Shown one piece after another: positions 37,323 through 45,345 of a stretch of DNA of 64,000 nt (position 1 is the stretch's first letter; each line of letters starts with the position of its first letter). The notes under the pieces were generated by a model. It worked only from the letters and a program-made list of their open reading frames with translations, searched no databases and was not told where the DNA came from. The DNA is from Polycyclovorans sp. GTDB lineage: Bacteria > Pseudomonadota > Gammaproteobacteria > Nevskiales > Nevskiaceae. The translations under genes were made by a program, and so were the position numbers. The stretch covers positions 61,864 through 125,863 of the forward strand of contig PAKU01000011.1 of the NCBI GenBank assembly GCA_002706265.1. The letters are read 5' to 3'.

Positions 37323-38050
37323 GCCACTGGATGGCCCGCCTTGGCCTCAGCGTCGCAATCCTGGGCGCGGTCAGTGCCTGCGCGCACCGCCCGACACATC
37401 AACCCTCCGATCCGCTGGAAAAGGTGAACCGCAGCGTATTCGCCTTCAACAATGTTGCGGACGCCTACGTGCTTGAGCCCGTGGCGCGGGGTTACGTGAA
37501 GATCGTGCCACGGCCGGTTCGTCTCGGCATCGGCAATTTGCTGTCGAACCTCGGCTACCCGGCGGTGATTGCCAACGACCTGCTGCAACTTAAGTTGGTG
37601 CAGGCCGCCAAAGACACCGGGCGCTTCCTGATGAACAGCACGTTGGGCATTGGCGGCCTGTTTGATCCTGCATCAGCCGCCGGCCTCACTGAAACCGACG
37701 AAGATCTCGGTCAAACGCTGGGCCACTGGGGAGTTGGGGATGGATGGTTCTTGATGCTGCCGCTCCTAGGCCCTTCGTCCAATCGCGACTTGGTGGGCCT
37801 GGTGGCTGACGGCTACGCGCAACCCATCAATCATGTGGACTTCGAGCATGACGATGAAGTCCGCATTGGCCTCCTCGTGCTGGGCGCCCTCGACACTCGG
37901 GCGGCGCTGCTGGGCACCGAGCAGCTATTGCGCGAACAGTTTGATCCGTACGTCTTTTTACGGACCGCCTACCTTGATCGCCGCCGCAATCTGGTCCATG
38001 ACGGTAACGCCCCGGTGGAAGAGGTCGAGTACGAGGAGTTCGACTACTGA
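37319..38050 (+). CDS. mlaA: Outer-membrane lipoprotein MlaA (VacJ)
   Basis: A 243-residue lipoprotein with lipobox V-S-A-C (Cys about 21). Family motifs: SDPLEKVNRSVFAFNN (about residues 30-45), YVKIVPRPVRLGIGNLLSNL and GVGDGWFLMLPLLGPSS. The tail is acidic (EEVEYEEFDY). MlaA removes mislocalised phospholipids from the outer leaflet with a porin partner. In E. coli mlaA lies elsewhere; here it closes the mla operon, which ends at the terminator at 38100. Confidence 0.96.
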   Translation: MSHWMARLGLSVAILGAVSACAHRPTHQPSDPLEKVNRSVFAFNNVADAYVLEPVARGYVKIVPRPVRLGIGNLLSNLGYPAVIANDLLQLKLVQAAKDTGRFLMNSTLGIGGLFDPASAAGLTETDEDLGQTLGHWGVGDGWFLMLPLLGPSSNRDLVGLVADGYAQPINHVDFEHDDEVRIGLLVLGALDTRAALLGTEQLLREQFDPYVFLRTAYLDRRRNLVHDGNAPVEEVEYEEFDY

Positions 38051-38099
38051 TGGCGTTGTATGTAGCCGACGGTTAGGCGGCGAGGCGAATTGCAGACAT

Positions 38100-38126
38100 A
38101 AAAAAAGCGCCTCAGGCGCTTTTTTT
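38100..38126. terminator. Strong terminator after the mla operon, bidirectional
   Basis: Stem AGCGCC / GGCGCT with a TCA loop, preceded by a run of A and followed by a run of seven T. It ends mlaFEDCBA on the + strand and the tRNA-Val/tRNA-Asp transcript on the minus strand. Confidence 0.93.
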
Positions 38127-38138
38127 ATTGAAACTGAC

Positions 38139-38215
38139 TGGCGGAGTGGACGGGACTCGAACCCGCGACCCCCGGCGTGACAGGCCGGTATTCTAACCAA
38201 CTGAACTACCACTCC
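38139..38215 (-). tRNA. tRNA-Asp (anticodon GTC)
   Basis: A 77-base cloverleaf with encoded CCA. Acceptor GGAGTGG / CCACTCC, discriminator G, anticodon loop CTGTCAC and T-arm CGCGGG / CCCG with TTCGAGT. Very close to E. coli tRNA-Asp. It follows tRNA-Val by 36 bases on the same strand. Confidence 0.96.
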
Positions 38216-38251
38216 GCGAAGACGACAATTGTACGTTAATTTTTGAATCTG

Positions 38252-38327
38252 TGGTGGGTGCTGACGGGCTCGAACCGCCGACATTCGCCTTGTAAGGGCG
38301 ACGCTCTACCAGCTGAGCTAAGCACCC
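38252..38327 (-). tRNA. tRNA-Val (anticodon TAC)
   Basis: A 76-base cloverleaf with encoded CCA. Acceptor GGGTGCT / AGCACCC, discriminator A, D-arm GCTC/GAGC, anticodon loop CTTACAA and T-loop TTCGAGC. It lies 45 bases downstream of hupB on the minus strand. Confidence 0.96.
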
Positions 38328-38372
38328 TCAATCGAGCAGCGTTCGCGTCACCAGCCGCGCCGACCAAGCCCA

Positions 38373-38645
38373 TTATTGTACGAGGTCTTTCAGCGCCTTG
38401 CCAGCCTTGAACGACGGGGTCTTGCTGGCCTTGATCTTCAGTGCAGCGCCGGTCTTGGGGTTGCGGCCGGTGCGAGCGGCCCGCTCGCGCAACAGGAAGG
38501 TACCGAAACCCACCAGCGACACTTTGTCTTTCTTTTTGAGCTGCGAGCCCACCACGCCGAAGAAGGCGTCGATCGCACGAGCCGCGTCAGCCTTGCTGAG
38601 ATCAGCCGATTCCGCGACTGCTGCGACGAGTTCCGTTTTGTTCAT
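38373..38645 (-). CDS. hupB: DNA-binding protein HU-beta
   Basis: A 90-residue histone-like protein: [39 protein letters not shown] (the beta-arm with RNP) and the C-terminal helix [10 protein letters not shown]. It bends and compacts DNA as a dimer. Normally lon-hupB-ppiD are co-directional; here hupB is divergent from lon and is followed directly by two tRNA genes with no ppiD. Confidence 0.97.
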   Translation of the reverse strand: MNKTELVAAVAESADLSKADAARAIDAFFGVVGSQLKKKDKVSLVGFGTFLLRERAARTGRNPKTGAALKIKASKTPSFKAGKALKDLVQ

Positions 38646-38839
38646 CTATTTGATCCCCGAAAATTTATGGACTGCAATGATGCCAGAGCGGGTCGCCGAA
38701 AACGTGCCCGTCGCGCATTAAGTCTCACTGCCTCGTGCTTTTCGCGTTCGAGTGGCGTGCTTTATAACAAGGGCGCGGAAAAAGCGTCAATGAGGCGCGC
38801 GCCGTGCCCGGCAGTCGCCGCCCCGCCTCGCGACCGGCG

Positions 38840-38867
38840 GTTGATTCCCCGCTCAGCGTCCCCAGAC
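38840..38867 (+). promoter_or_regulatory. Candidate heat-shock (sigma-32) promoter of lon
   Basis: GTTGATT (38840-38846), 13 bases, then CCCCAGAC (38860-38867). This resembles the sigma-32 consensus CTTGAAA, 13-14 bases, CCCCATNT. It lies about 50 bases before the lon start, and lon is a classic heat-shock gene. Confidence 0.5.
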
Positions 38868-38915
38868 TGTTTAGGCATAATCCATTTCACTGCTGTCTTA
38901 GCCCGGGAGTTGCCT

Positions 38916-41315
38916 GTGCCGTCCTTCTCTGACCGTTGCGCCCCGATCCTGCCGCTGCGCGACGTCGTGGTCTTTCCACACATGGCGATCCCGTTGTTCG
39001 TCGGTCGCGAAAAGTCCATCAAGGCGCTCAGTGCCGCGATGCAGGACGACAAACGCATCCTGCTGCTGGCACAGCGTACGCCGGACGTGGACGACCCCGG
39101 CCCGGGAGACCTCTACAACGTCGGCACCCTGGCCAGCATTCTGCAAATGCTCAAGCTGCCCGACGGCACCGTGAAGGTACTGGTCGAAGGCGTGCGTCGT
39201 GCCGAGATTCAACGCTGGCAGGAAGACGGACCGTTTCTGGTGGCCGACTGCACGCCCCTGAGCGAGGAGACCGCCGAAGACGACCGCTCACCCGAAGTCG
39301 ATGCGCTGATGCGCTCGACCCTGTCGCAGTTCGAGCAGTACGCGAAGCTCAACAAGAAGATTCCGGCCGAGCTGCTTCCCTCGCTGGCCAGCATGGACGC
39401 CCCCGGCCGCCTGGCCGACACCATCGCCGCCCATCTGTCCCTGAAGCTCGAAGACAAGCAATCGGTGCTCGAGATCGATGACGCGCGCGCACGGCTGGAG
39501 TACGTGCTGGGCCAGCTCGATGGCGAAATAGACGTGATGCAGATCGAGAAGAAGATCCGCGGCCGCGTCAAACAGCAGATGGAGAAGAACCAGCGCGAGT
39601 ACTACCTGAATGAGCAGATGAAGGCCATTCAGAAAGAAATGGGTGAAAGTGAAGACGGCCCATCCGAGCAGGAGGAGTTGGCCGAGCGCATCGAAAAGGC
39701 AGGCATGTCGAAGGAAGCCCGCACCAAGGCGCGCGCCGAGTTCGCCAAGCTGAAGATGATGCCGCCGATGTCGGCCGAGGCCACCGTGGTGCGCAACTAT
39801 CTCGACACCCTGTTGCAGGTGCCGTGGAAGAAGCGCTCCAAGAGCGTCATTGATCTGGCCGCCTGCCAGGCCAAGCTGGACGAAGACCACTACGGCCTTG
39901 AGAAGGTCAAGGAACGCATCGTCGAATACCTTGCGGTGCAGAGCCGCGTGAAAAAGGTCAAGGGTCCGATCCTGTGCCTGGTCGGCCCCCCGGGCGTCGG
40001 CAAGACGTCGCTGGGGCGCTCCATTGCCGATTCGGTGAACCGCAAGTTCACCCGCATGGCGCTGGGCGGCGTGCGCGACGAGGCTGAGATTCGCGGTCAC
40101 CGCCGCACCTACATCGGCTCGATGCCCGGCAAGATCGTGCAGAACCTGTCCAAGGTGGGCACCAAGAACCCGCTGTTCCTGCTCGACGAAATCGACAAGA
40201 TGAGCACCGACTTCCGGGGAGACCCCTCGTCCGCGCTCCTTGAAGTGCTGGACCCGGAACAGAACAAGGCCTTCCAGGACCACTATCTGGAGGTCGACAT
40301 CGACCTGTCTGACGTGATGTTCGTGGCCACCGCCAACACCTTGAACATCCCCGGCCCGCTGCTGGACCGCATGGAAATCATCCGCCTGCCCGGTTACACC
40401 GAAGACGAAAAGGTCGCCATCGCCATGCAGTACCTGCTGCCCAAGCAGATTCGCGAGAACGGCCTCAAGGACAAAGAGTTGGTACTGGGCGAAAAGGCCA
40501 TCCGTCACGTGGTGCGCACCTACACGCGTGAGGCGGGTGTGCGCAAGCTGGAGCAGCAAATCGGCAAAATCTGCCGCAAGGTCGTCAAGCAACTGCTGCA
40601 AGAGCCCGCGAAGAAGAAAATTTCGGTGACCGAGAAAACGCTGGAGAAATTCCTCGGCGTCGAACCCTACCGCTATGGCCGCGCCGAAGAAAAGAACCAG
40701 ATTGGCCAGGTCACCGGTCTGGCCTGGACCGAGGTGGGCGGCGAACTGCTGACCATCGAAGCCGCGCTGGCGCCCGGCAAGGGCAAGTTGACCCAGACCG
40801 GGTCACTGGGCACCGTCATGCAGGAATCGATTCAGGCGGCGCTGACCGTCGTGCGCTCACGCGGTCGCCAGCTGGGCATCGACCCCTTGTTCAACGAAAA
40901 ATCGGACCTGCACGTGCACGTCCCCGAGGGCGCAACGCCCAAGGACGGCCCCTCGGCCGGCGTGGCCATGTGCACCGCGCTGGTGTCGTCGCTGACCAAG
41001 ATTCCGGTACGGGCCGATGTCGCGATGACCGGCGAAATCACCCTGCGCGGCGAGATCCTGCCCATCGGCGGGCTCAAGGAGAAGCTGCTCGCAGCGCAGC
41101 GCGGCGGCATTCGCACGGTGTTGATCCCGCATGAAAACGTCAAGGATCTCAGCGAGATTCCCGACACGGTCAAGGCCGCCCTGCGGATCGAGCCGGTCCG
41201 CTGGATCGAGGACGCGCTGCGGATCGCGCTGGAACGCATGCCCGTAGCCTTGCCCGAAGACGTCATTCCGGCGACCGACAAAGACGCTGAAACCGGGGCC
41301 GTCCGCGCCCATTGA
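38916..41315 (+). CDS. lon: ATP-dependent protease Lon
   Basis: A 799-residue protease, close to E. coli Lon (784). The N-terminal substrate domain starts [16 protein letters not shown] motifs are Walker [10 protein letters not shown] (about residue 355) and Walker [12 protein letters not shown]. The proteolytic dyad is Ser680 in [10 protein letters not shown] and a Lys in [10 protein letters not shown] (about 721-723). It degrades misfolded and regulatory proteins. The GTG at 38916 has GGGAG six bases upstream and gives the family N-terminus, so longer frames are rejected. Followed by a terminator at 41362. Confidence 0.97.
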   Translation: MPSFSDRCAPILPLRDVVVFPHMAIPLFVGREKSIKALSAAMQDDKRILLLAQRTPDVDDPGPGDLYNVGTLASILQMLKLPDGTVKVLVEGVRRAEIQRWQEDGPFLVADCTPLSEETAEDDRSPEVDALMRSTLSQFEQYAKLNKKIPAELLPSLASMDAPGRLADTIAAHLSLKLEDKQSVLEIDDARARLEYVLGQLDGEIDVMQIEKKIRGRVKQQMEKNQREYYLNEQMKAIQKEMGESEDGPSEQEELAERIEKAGMSKEARTKARAEFAKLKMMPPMSAEATVVRNYLDTLLQVPWKKRSKSVIDLAACQAKLDEDHYGLEKVKERIVEYLAVQSRVKKVKGPILCLVGPPGVGKTSLGRSIADSVNRKFTRMALGGVRDEAEIRGHRRTYIGSMPGKIVQNLSKVGTKNPLFLLDEIDKMSTDFRGDPSSALLEVLDPEQNKAFQDHYLEVDIDLSDVMFVATANTLNIPGPLLDRMEIIRLPGYTEDEKVAIAMQYLLPKQIRENGLKDKELVLGEKAIRHVVRTYTREAGVRKLEQQIGKICRKVVKQLLQEPAKKKISVTEKTLEKFLGVEPYRYGRAEEKNQIGQVTGLAWTEVGGELLTIEAALAPGKGKLTQTGSLGTVMQESIQAALTVVRSRGRQLGIDPLFNEKSDLHVHVPEGATPKDGPSAGVAMCTALVSSLTKIPVRADVAMTGEITLRGEILPIGGLKEKLLAAQRGGIRTVLIPHENVKDLSEIPDTVKAALRIEPVRWIEDALRIALERMPVALPEDVIPATDKDAETGAVRAH

Positions 41316-41361
41316 GACCTCAGCCTTGAAGCGCACCGGCACAGCTTGATCGTCGCACCGC

Positions 41362-41398
41362 GCCCGTCGCCCTCATCAGGGGGCGACGGGCATTTGCT
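41362..41398 (+). terminator. Probable terminator after lon
   Basis: Perfect 11-bp stem GCCCGTCGCCC / GGGCGACGGGC with an eight-base loop, followed by ATTTGCTT. It lies 46 bases after the lon stop. Confidence 0.7.
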
Positions 41399-41422
41399 TA
41401 GTGTTACGCTATAACGACACTG
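41399..41422 (+). promoter_or_regulatory. Zur-like palindrome upstream of the ZIP-like gene
   Basis: The core GTTACGCTATAAC (41403-41415) matches the gammaproteobacterial Zur core GTTATANTATAAC at all but the central three positions at most. Flanks AGTGT and ACACT extend the dyad. It includes a TATAAC -10-like box, so bound repressor would block transcription of the gene at 41480. Confidence 0.45.
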
Positions 41423-41479
41423 TTGCAGGCGCAGTGTGTTCAGCCGGGTCCACTGCAGGCCCAAAGGTGCTTTCTCGAT

Positions 41480-42193
41480 ATGGTGCTGTTTCTCGTCGCC
41501 ACCTTGCTGGCGCTGGCCTGCGGGCCGCTGCTGTATGCCATGACCCGTGCCGCGCCCGGTTATCGTCGGGTGTTCGACACCTTGGTGCTCTTGAGTATTG
41601 CGGCCCTGCTGCTGTTCGAAATCATTCCCCACGCCCTGCACGATGGCGGTGCCTGGGGCGTCGTCTGGCTGGTTGCCGGATTTGCACTGCCCACCCTGCT
41701 GGAACGCGCCTTTCGGCCGATCCGCGAGCAGACCCACTGGATCGCCCTGACCATCGCCCTTGCAGGGCTGGCCATCCACGCATTGGCCGACGGCGCCATT
41801 CTCGCCAACATTGACAACGCCACCCAAGAACTCGGCGCATCGATCGCGCTGCACAGCCTGCCCATCGGGCTGGCGGTGTGCTGGCTGCTCATTCCCCTGA
41901 TCGGCTGGCGGCGCAGCACGCTGGTCATCGTCGGGATCGGCGCCGCCACCCTGGTCGGGTTTCACCTCACGCCCAATCTCAAGCTGGCGCTGGGCAGCAT
42001 CGGCTGGGGCTGGATGCAGATGGCCGTGGCCGGCCTGCTCGTCCATGCAATGTTCGGCAGGCCACATCTGCATCAGCACCGGGTCGCCATGGCCGAAGAG
42101 CGCGCCGACGCGGCGCCCACCCATGGCCTACCGCCCGCTGACCCCGCCGAAAATCGGCCCACGGAAACGGCCACGCACAAGCCCCGGCATTGA
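41480..42193 (+). CDS. ZIP-like metal transporter
   Basis: About 237 residues with seven to eight hydrophobic segments. Two ZIP-type metal-site motifs are seen: IHALADGAIL (about residue 99; H-x-x-x-D-G) and ALHSLPIGLAV (about 123; H-x-x-P-x-G), plus FEIIPHALHDGG (about 45). The His-rich C-terminal tail (HLHQH) faces the solvent. Likely zinc or another divalent cation uptake (inference from the ZIP signatures). AAAGGTG lies about ten bases before ATG 41480. A Zur-like site upstream supports zinc control. Confidence 0.8.
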   Translation: MVLFLVATLLALACGPLLYAMTRAAPGYRRVFDTLVLLSIAALLLFEIIPHALHDGGAWGVVWLVAGFALPTLLERAFRPIREQTHWIALTIALAGLAIHALADGAILANIDNATQELGASIALHSLPIGLAVCWLLIPLIGWRRSTLVIVGIGAATLVGFHLTPNLKLALGSIGWGWMQMAVAGLLVHAMFGRPHLHQHRVAMAEERADAAPTHGLPPADPAENRPTETATHKPRH

Positions 42194-42274
42194 CCCGCAA
42201 TCGCGACCGGATTGCGCGGCGTCGCGCAGTGCAAAAACAGTCTGAAGTCGGTGCATCCTCGCCAAGGCGATCGC

Positions 42275-42280
42275 TAGAAT
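42275..42280 (+). promoter_or_regulatory. -10 box for a possible leaderless nhaP2 mRNA
   Basis: TAGAAT ends six bases before the nhaP2 ATG, and no ribosome-binding site is present. The TANNNT-N6-ATG layout is the one known for leaderless genes in other bacteria. Confidence 0.4.
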
Positions 42281-42286
42281 GTCGTC

Positions 42287-44029
42287 ATGCTCATCGCACC
42301 TGATCTGATTCTGCTGGCGGGTCTGTTGCTCGCGATGAGCATCCTGGCGACCGTGATCACGCCACGTCTGGGCGTTCCCCTGCTGCTGATCTTCCTGATC
42401 ATTGGCATGCTGGCGGGCGTTGACGGCCCCGGCGGCATCCCCTTCAGTGACTACGGGCTTGCCAACCTGGCGGGCACCGTGGGGCTTGCCGTCATTCTCT
42501 TTGACGGCGGTTTGCGCACCTCGGCCATCAACTTTCGCACCGCGCTTTGGCCGTCGATTTCGCTGGCGACCGTGGGCGTCCTGCTGACGGCGGGCATCAC
42601 CGGCGCCTTCGCCGCCTGGCTGCTCAAGCTCACCTGGGCCGAGGGCCTGCTGATCGGCGCGATCGTCGGCTCTACCGACGCTGCGGCAGTGTTCGCCTTG
42701 TTGGGGACGCGCTCCATGGCGCTCAACACCCGCGTCAGCTCCACGCTGGAAACCGAATCCGGCACCAACGACCCGATGGCGGTGTTTCTCACCCTCGCGG
42801 TGATTGGTTATCTGAGCGCCCCCAACGACTACACCCTGGTTGATTCGCTGATTTTTCTCGTCCAGCAGATGGGCATCGGCAGCCTGATGGGGCTGGCCGG
42901 CGGCGTGTCGCTGGCCTCAGCCCTCAACCGGCTCGACCTCAACGACTCGCTGTACCCGCTCATGGCGCTGGCGGGCGGCCTGTTGATCTTCGGGTTGACC
43001 GACCGGCTGGGTGGCAGCGGCTTTCTCGCCGTATATCTGGCGGGCCTGTGGGTCGGCAATCACCGCGTGCACGCGCTGCCCAACATTCGGCGGTTTCATG
43101 ATGGCGTGGCCTGGCTGGCGCAGATTGGCATGTTCGTGCTGCTGGGGCTGCTGGCCACGCCCACCGAGCTGGCAACGGTGGCGGTGCCCGGACTGCTGAT
43201 CGCCCTGGTGTTGATGCTGGTCGCACGCCCGGTCGCAGTCACCCTGGGCCTGTTGCCGTTCCGGTTTCCCTGGCGTGAGAAGGTGTTTGTTTCGTGGGTG
43301 GGGCTGCGTGGCTCGGTCCCGATCGTGCTGGCCACTTTTCCGCTGATCGCCGGCATCGACAACGCGGAGCTGTTCTTCAACATCGCCTTCATCATCGTGC
43401 TGGTCTCACTGGTGGTGCAGGGCTGGACGATGGCACCCGCCGCCCAGTTTCTGGGGCTCTACGTGCCCAATCAAAGCGCGCGGACGCACCGTGTCGACAT
43501 CGACCTGCCGGGCGCGCGCGACCACGAGATCGTCAGCTACCGGCTGCCCCGGCATTCGGCGCTGGCCGGCCAGACGATCCGTGAGATCGAGCTGCCCGAC
43601 ACCATTCGCATCGTCGCCATCACCCGCGGCAACAAGCTGCTGTCAACCCGCGACTGGGGGCGGCTGCGCGAAGCCGACAGCGTCGCGCTGCTGTGTGATC
43701 GCGCCGAACTGGACGCCCTCGACAAGATCTTCGAGGCCAGTGCCAAGCCGCTCAAAAAAGAAGAGCAGCGCTTCTTCGGTGAGTTCGGGCTGCGCCCCGA
43801 CGCCCCCATGGACCAGTTGGCGCTGATTTACGGCGTCAGCCTGTCGCCCCACGCGGCCCGATTGACGGTTGCCGAATTTCTCGACAGCAGCCTGCCCAAT
43901 CCGGTCATTGGCGACCGTCTGCGCTTCGGTGACATGGAGTTGGTGATTCGCGAACTCAAGGACGACACCATCGGCGCCGTGGGCCTCAGGCTCCCGAAGG
44001 CCCGGGCACCCGCGCCGCCTCGGCCTTGA
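42287..44029 (+). CDS. nhaP2: Potassium/proton antiporter NhaP2 (CvrA)
   Basis: A 580-residue antiporter (E. coli NhaP2 is 578). The CPA1 membrane domain spans about residues 1-390, with GSTDAAAVFALLG (about 127) and the TM motif SVPIVLATFPLIAG (about 337). Then come a TrkA_C domain (DHEIVSYRLPRHSALAGQTIREIELP, about 408) and a C-terminal CorC/HlyC-type domain. It expels K+ in exchange for H+ and takes part in osmotic adaptation, which fits the betaine genes at 14-15 kb. Its 3' end overlaps the convergent TerB-like gene by 44 bases. Confidence 0.95.
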   Translation: MLIAPDLILLAGLLLAMSILATVITPRLGVPLLLIFLIIGMLAGVDGPGGIPFSDYGLANLAGTVGLAVILFDGGLRTSAINFRTALWPSISLATVGVLLTAGITGAFAAWLLKLTWAEGLLIGAIVGSTDAAAVFALLGTRSMALNTRVSSTLETESGTNDPMAVFLTLAVIGYLSAPNDYTLVDSLIFLVQQMGIGSLMGLAGGVSLASALNRLDLNDSLYPLMALAGGLLIFGLTDRLGGSGFLAVYLAGLWVGNHRVHALPNIRRFHDGVAWLAQIGMFVLLGLLATPTELATVAVPGLLIALVLMLVARPVAVTLGLLPFRFPWREKVFVSWVGLRGSVPIVLATFPLIAGIDNAELFFNIAFIIVLVSLVVQGWTMAPAAQFLGLYVPNQSARTHRVDIDLPGARDHEIVSYRLPRHSALAGQTIREIELPDTIRIVAITRGNKLLSTRDWGRLREADSVALLCDRAELDALDKIFEASAKPLKKEEQRFFGEFGLRPDAPMDQLALIYGVSLSPHAARLTVAEFLDSSLPNPVIGDRLRFGDMELVIRELKDDTIGAVGLRLPKARAPAPPRP

Positions 44030-44450
44030 GCTTTTCCTGAACGAAGACCGGGTGCGGAATGAACAGCAGATCGGCCAGCTTGCGGATCAGCCCTTCTTCC
44101 TGAGGGTCGAGGTGACCGTCGGCAAACGCCACCCGCCACAGACGTGCGCACAAATGACGCTTGCCTTCGGCATCGAGGCTGGCATTCAGCGCCTCCACGA
44201 CGCCGTGCAGCGACACCGTGCGCTCGGCCTCCACCGCTGACTGTCGCTTGAGCGTCGCGGCCTGTTCGGCGCTCAAGCCAAACGCGTCGCTGATCTCTTG
44301 CAGAACCTGGTCGGTCTCGACCGCGTCTTGCGCCGTATCGGCCACGGCCACTTCGTGCAGCAGCAAGGCCGTGGCCAGGCTCACGTCACCTTGATCTGCC
44401 GGATCTTGGTCCGGGTGGGCGTTCAATCGGGACAGCCATTTACTCAGCAT
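43986..44450 (-). CDS. TerB-like (tellurite resistance protein B fold) protein
   Basis: A 154-residue helical, cytosolic protein. The C-terminal half, WRVAFADGHLDPQEEGLIRKLADLLFI (about 110-136), is a TerB/DjlA-type acidic helical motif with conserved Asp and Glu. The function of such free TerB proteins is unknown; tellurite resistance is not implied without other ter genes. GGAGA precedes ATG 44450. It follows the hydrolase gene by 43 bases on the same strand and overlaps nhaP2 tail-to-tail. Confidence 0.85.
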   Translation of the reverse strand: MLSKWLSRLNAHPDQDPADQGDVSLATALLLHEVAVADTAQDAVETDQVLQEISDAFGLSAEQAATLKRQSAVEAERTVSLHGVVEALNASLDAEGKRHLCARLWRVAFADGHLDPQEEGLIRKLADLLFIPHPVFVQEKLKAEAARVPGPSGA

Positions 44451-44493
44451 GCAATCTCCATTTCTGGGTCGTGTTTCGGGCAAGCAGACGCCA

Positions 44494-45147
44494 TCAGATC
44501 GCCAAACCCTCCAGGAATTCCACAGTGGTCGATTTGATGATCGCCAGCTGCCCATGAAAGAAGTGCCCGGCACCCTCCACCCGCACCCAGCGCGGGGGCG
44601 GATCGGCGTCGGCCAGCGCCGCTTCGTTGTCCGCCATGGCCACGACGTCGTCATCGGTGCCGTGAATCGTCCACCACGGCATGGTGGGAACGGCCGGCAT
44701 CGGCAGGTCGACATACTTGGTCAGCGGCGGGGCCACCGTCAGCACGCCATCGGGCGGCGCCTGCTCGGCGGCACGCAGCGCCACAAAGCCGCCAAACGAG
44801 AACCCGCTGTACACCGAGGGCAGGTTCGGCAAGTGGGTGCGCAGCGCCGACGCCACGGCCAGATAGTCCGCCGTTTCGGCCCGGCCGCCGTCGTGTTGGC
44901 CGGCGCTGCCGCCCACCCCGCGAAAGTTGAAGCGCAACGCCAGCCAACCCGCCTCGGCCGCTGCTGCCGCCAGCATGTAGGTGACCTTGTTGCTCATGGC
45001 GCCGCCAAACAACGGATGAGGATGCCCCACCACCATCCAGCCGCGCGGTGCGGATGACGGCAGTGACCACGCCACTTCAATGACTCCGTGCTCGGCGCTG
45101 AGCCGCTGGGGCGCGGTTGCCAGTGAGCGGGGAATTTCGGTGAGCAT
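44494..45147 (-). CDS. Alpha/beta hydrolase (COG2945-like)
   Basis: A 217-residue hydrolase. HPHPLFGGAMSNKV (about residues 42-55) and FNFRGVGGSAGQHDGG (about 73) are typical of this predicted hydrolase group. The nucleophile elbow is GFSFGGF (Ser about 118), Asp lies in HGTDDDVV and the catalytic His in GAGHFFHG. The substrate is unknown. GGAGG lies eight bases before ATG 45147, fixing the start. Probably cotranscribed with the TerB-like gene. Confidence 0.9.
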   Translation of the reverse strand: MLTEIPRSLATAPQRLSAEHGVIEVAWSLPSSAPRGWMVVGHPHPLFGGAMSNKVTYMLAAAAAEAGWLALRFNFRGVGGSAGQHDGGRAETADYLAVASALRTHLPNLPSVYSGFSFGGFVALRAAEQAPPDGVLTVAPPLTKYVDLPMPAVPTMPWWTIHGTDDDVVAMADNEAALADADPPPRWVRVEGAGHFFHGQLAIIKSTTVEFLEGLAI

Positions 45148-45189
45148 CGTCCCTCCGGAGGGCAGGGCAGAACCCTGCAACGACGTTGG

Positions 45190-45218
45190 TTGCGGCGGCA
45201 TCACGCGACTTCTATAGT
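45190..45218 (+). promoter_or_regulatory. Candidate sigma-70 promoter for the HTTM-DCC gene
   Basis: TTGCGG (45190-45195), 17 bases, TATAGT (45213-45218), about 120 bases before the ATG at 45346. The -10 is good and the -35 weak. Confidence 0.4.
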
Positions 45219-45345
45219 GCCGAATCGATGGGCCGCGAGCGTGGCCCATTATCCAAGCAATCGCGCCGTCGGGGGGCCGCTGTACCGAGCGGCCGGGCAT
45301 GCCCCCGGCTGCCGCACGGGCGCACCGCCGACACCCTGGAGGGCC

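Noticed and set aside
43986..44450. Tellurite resistance function for the TerB-like protein.
   Set aside because: No other ter genes are present; only the fold is supported.
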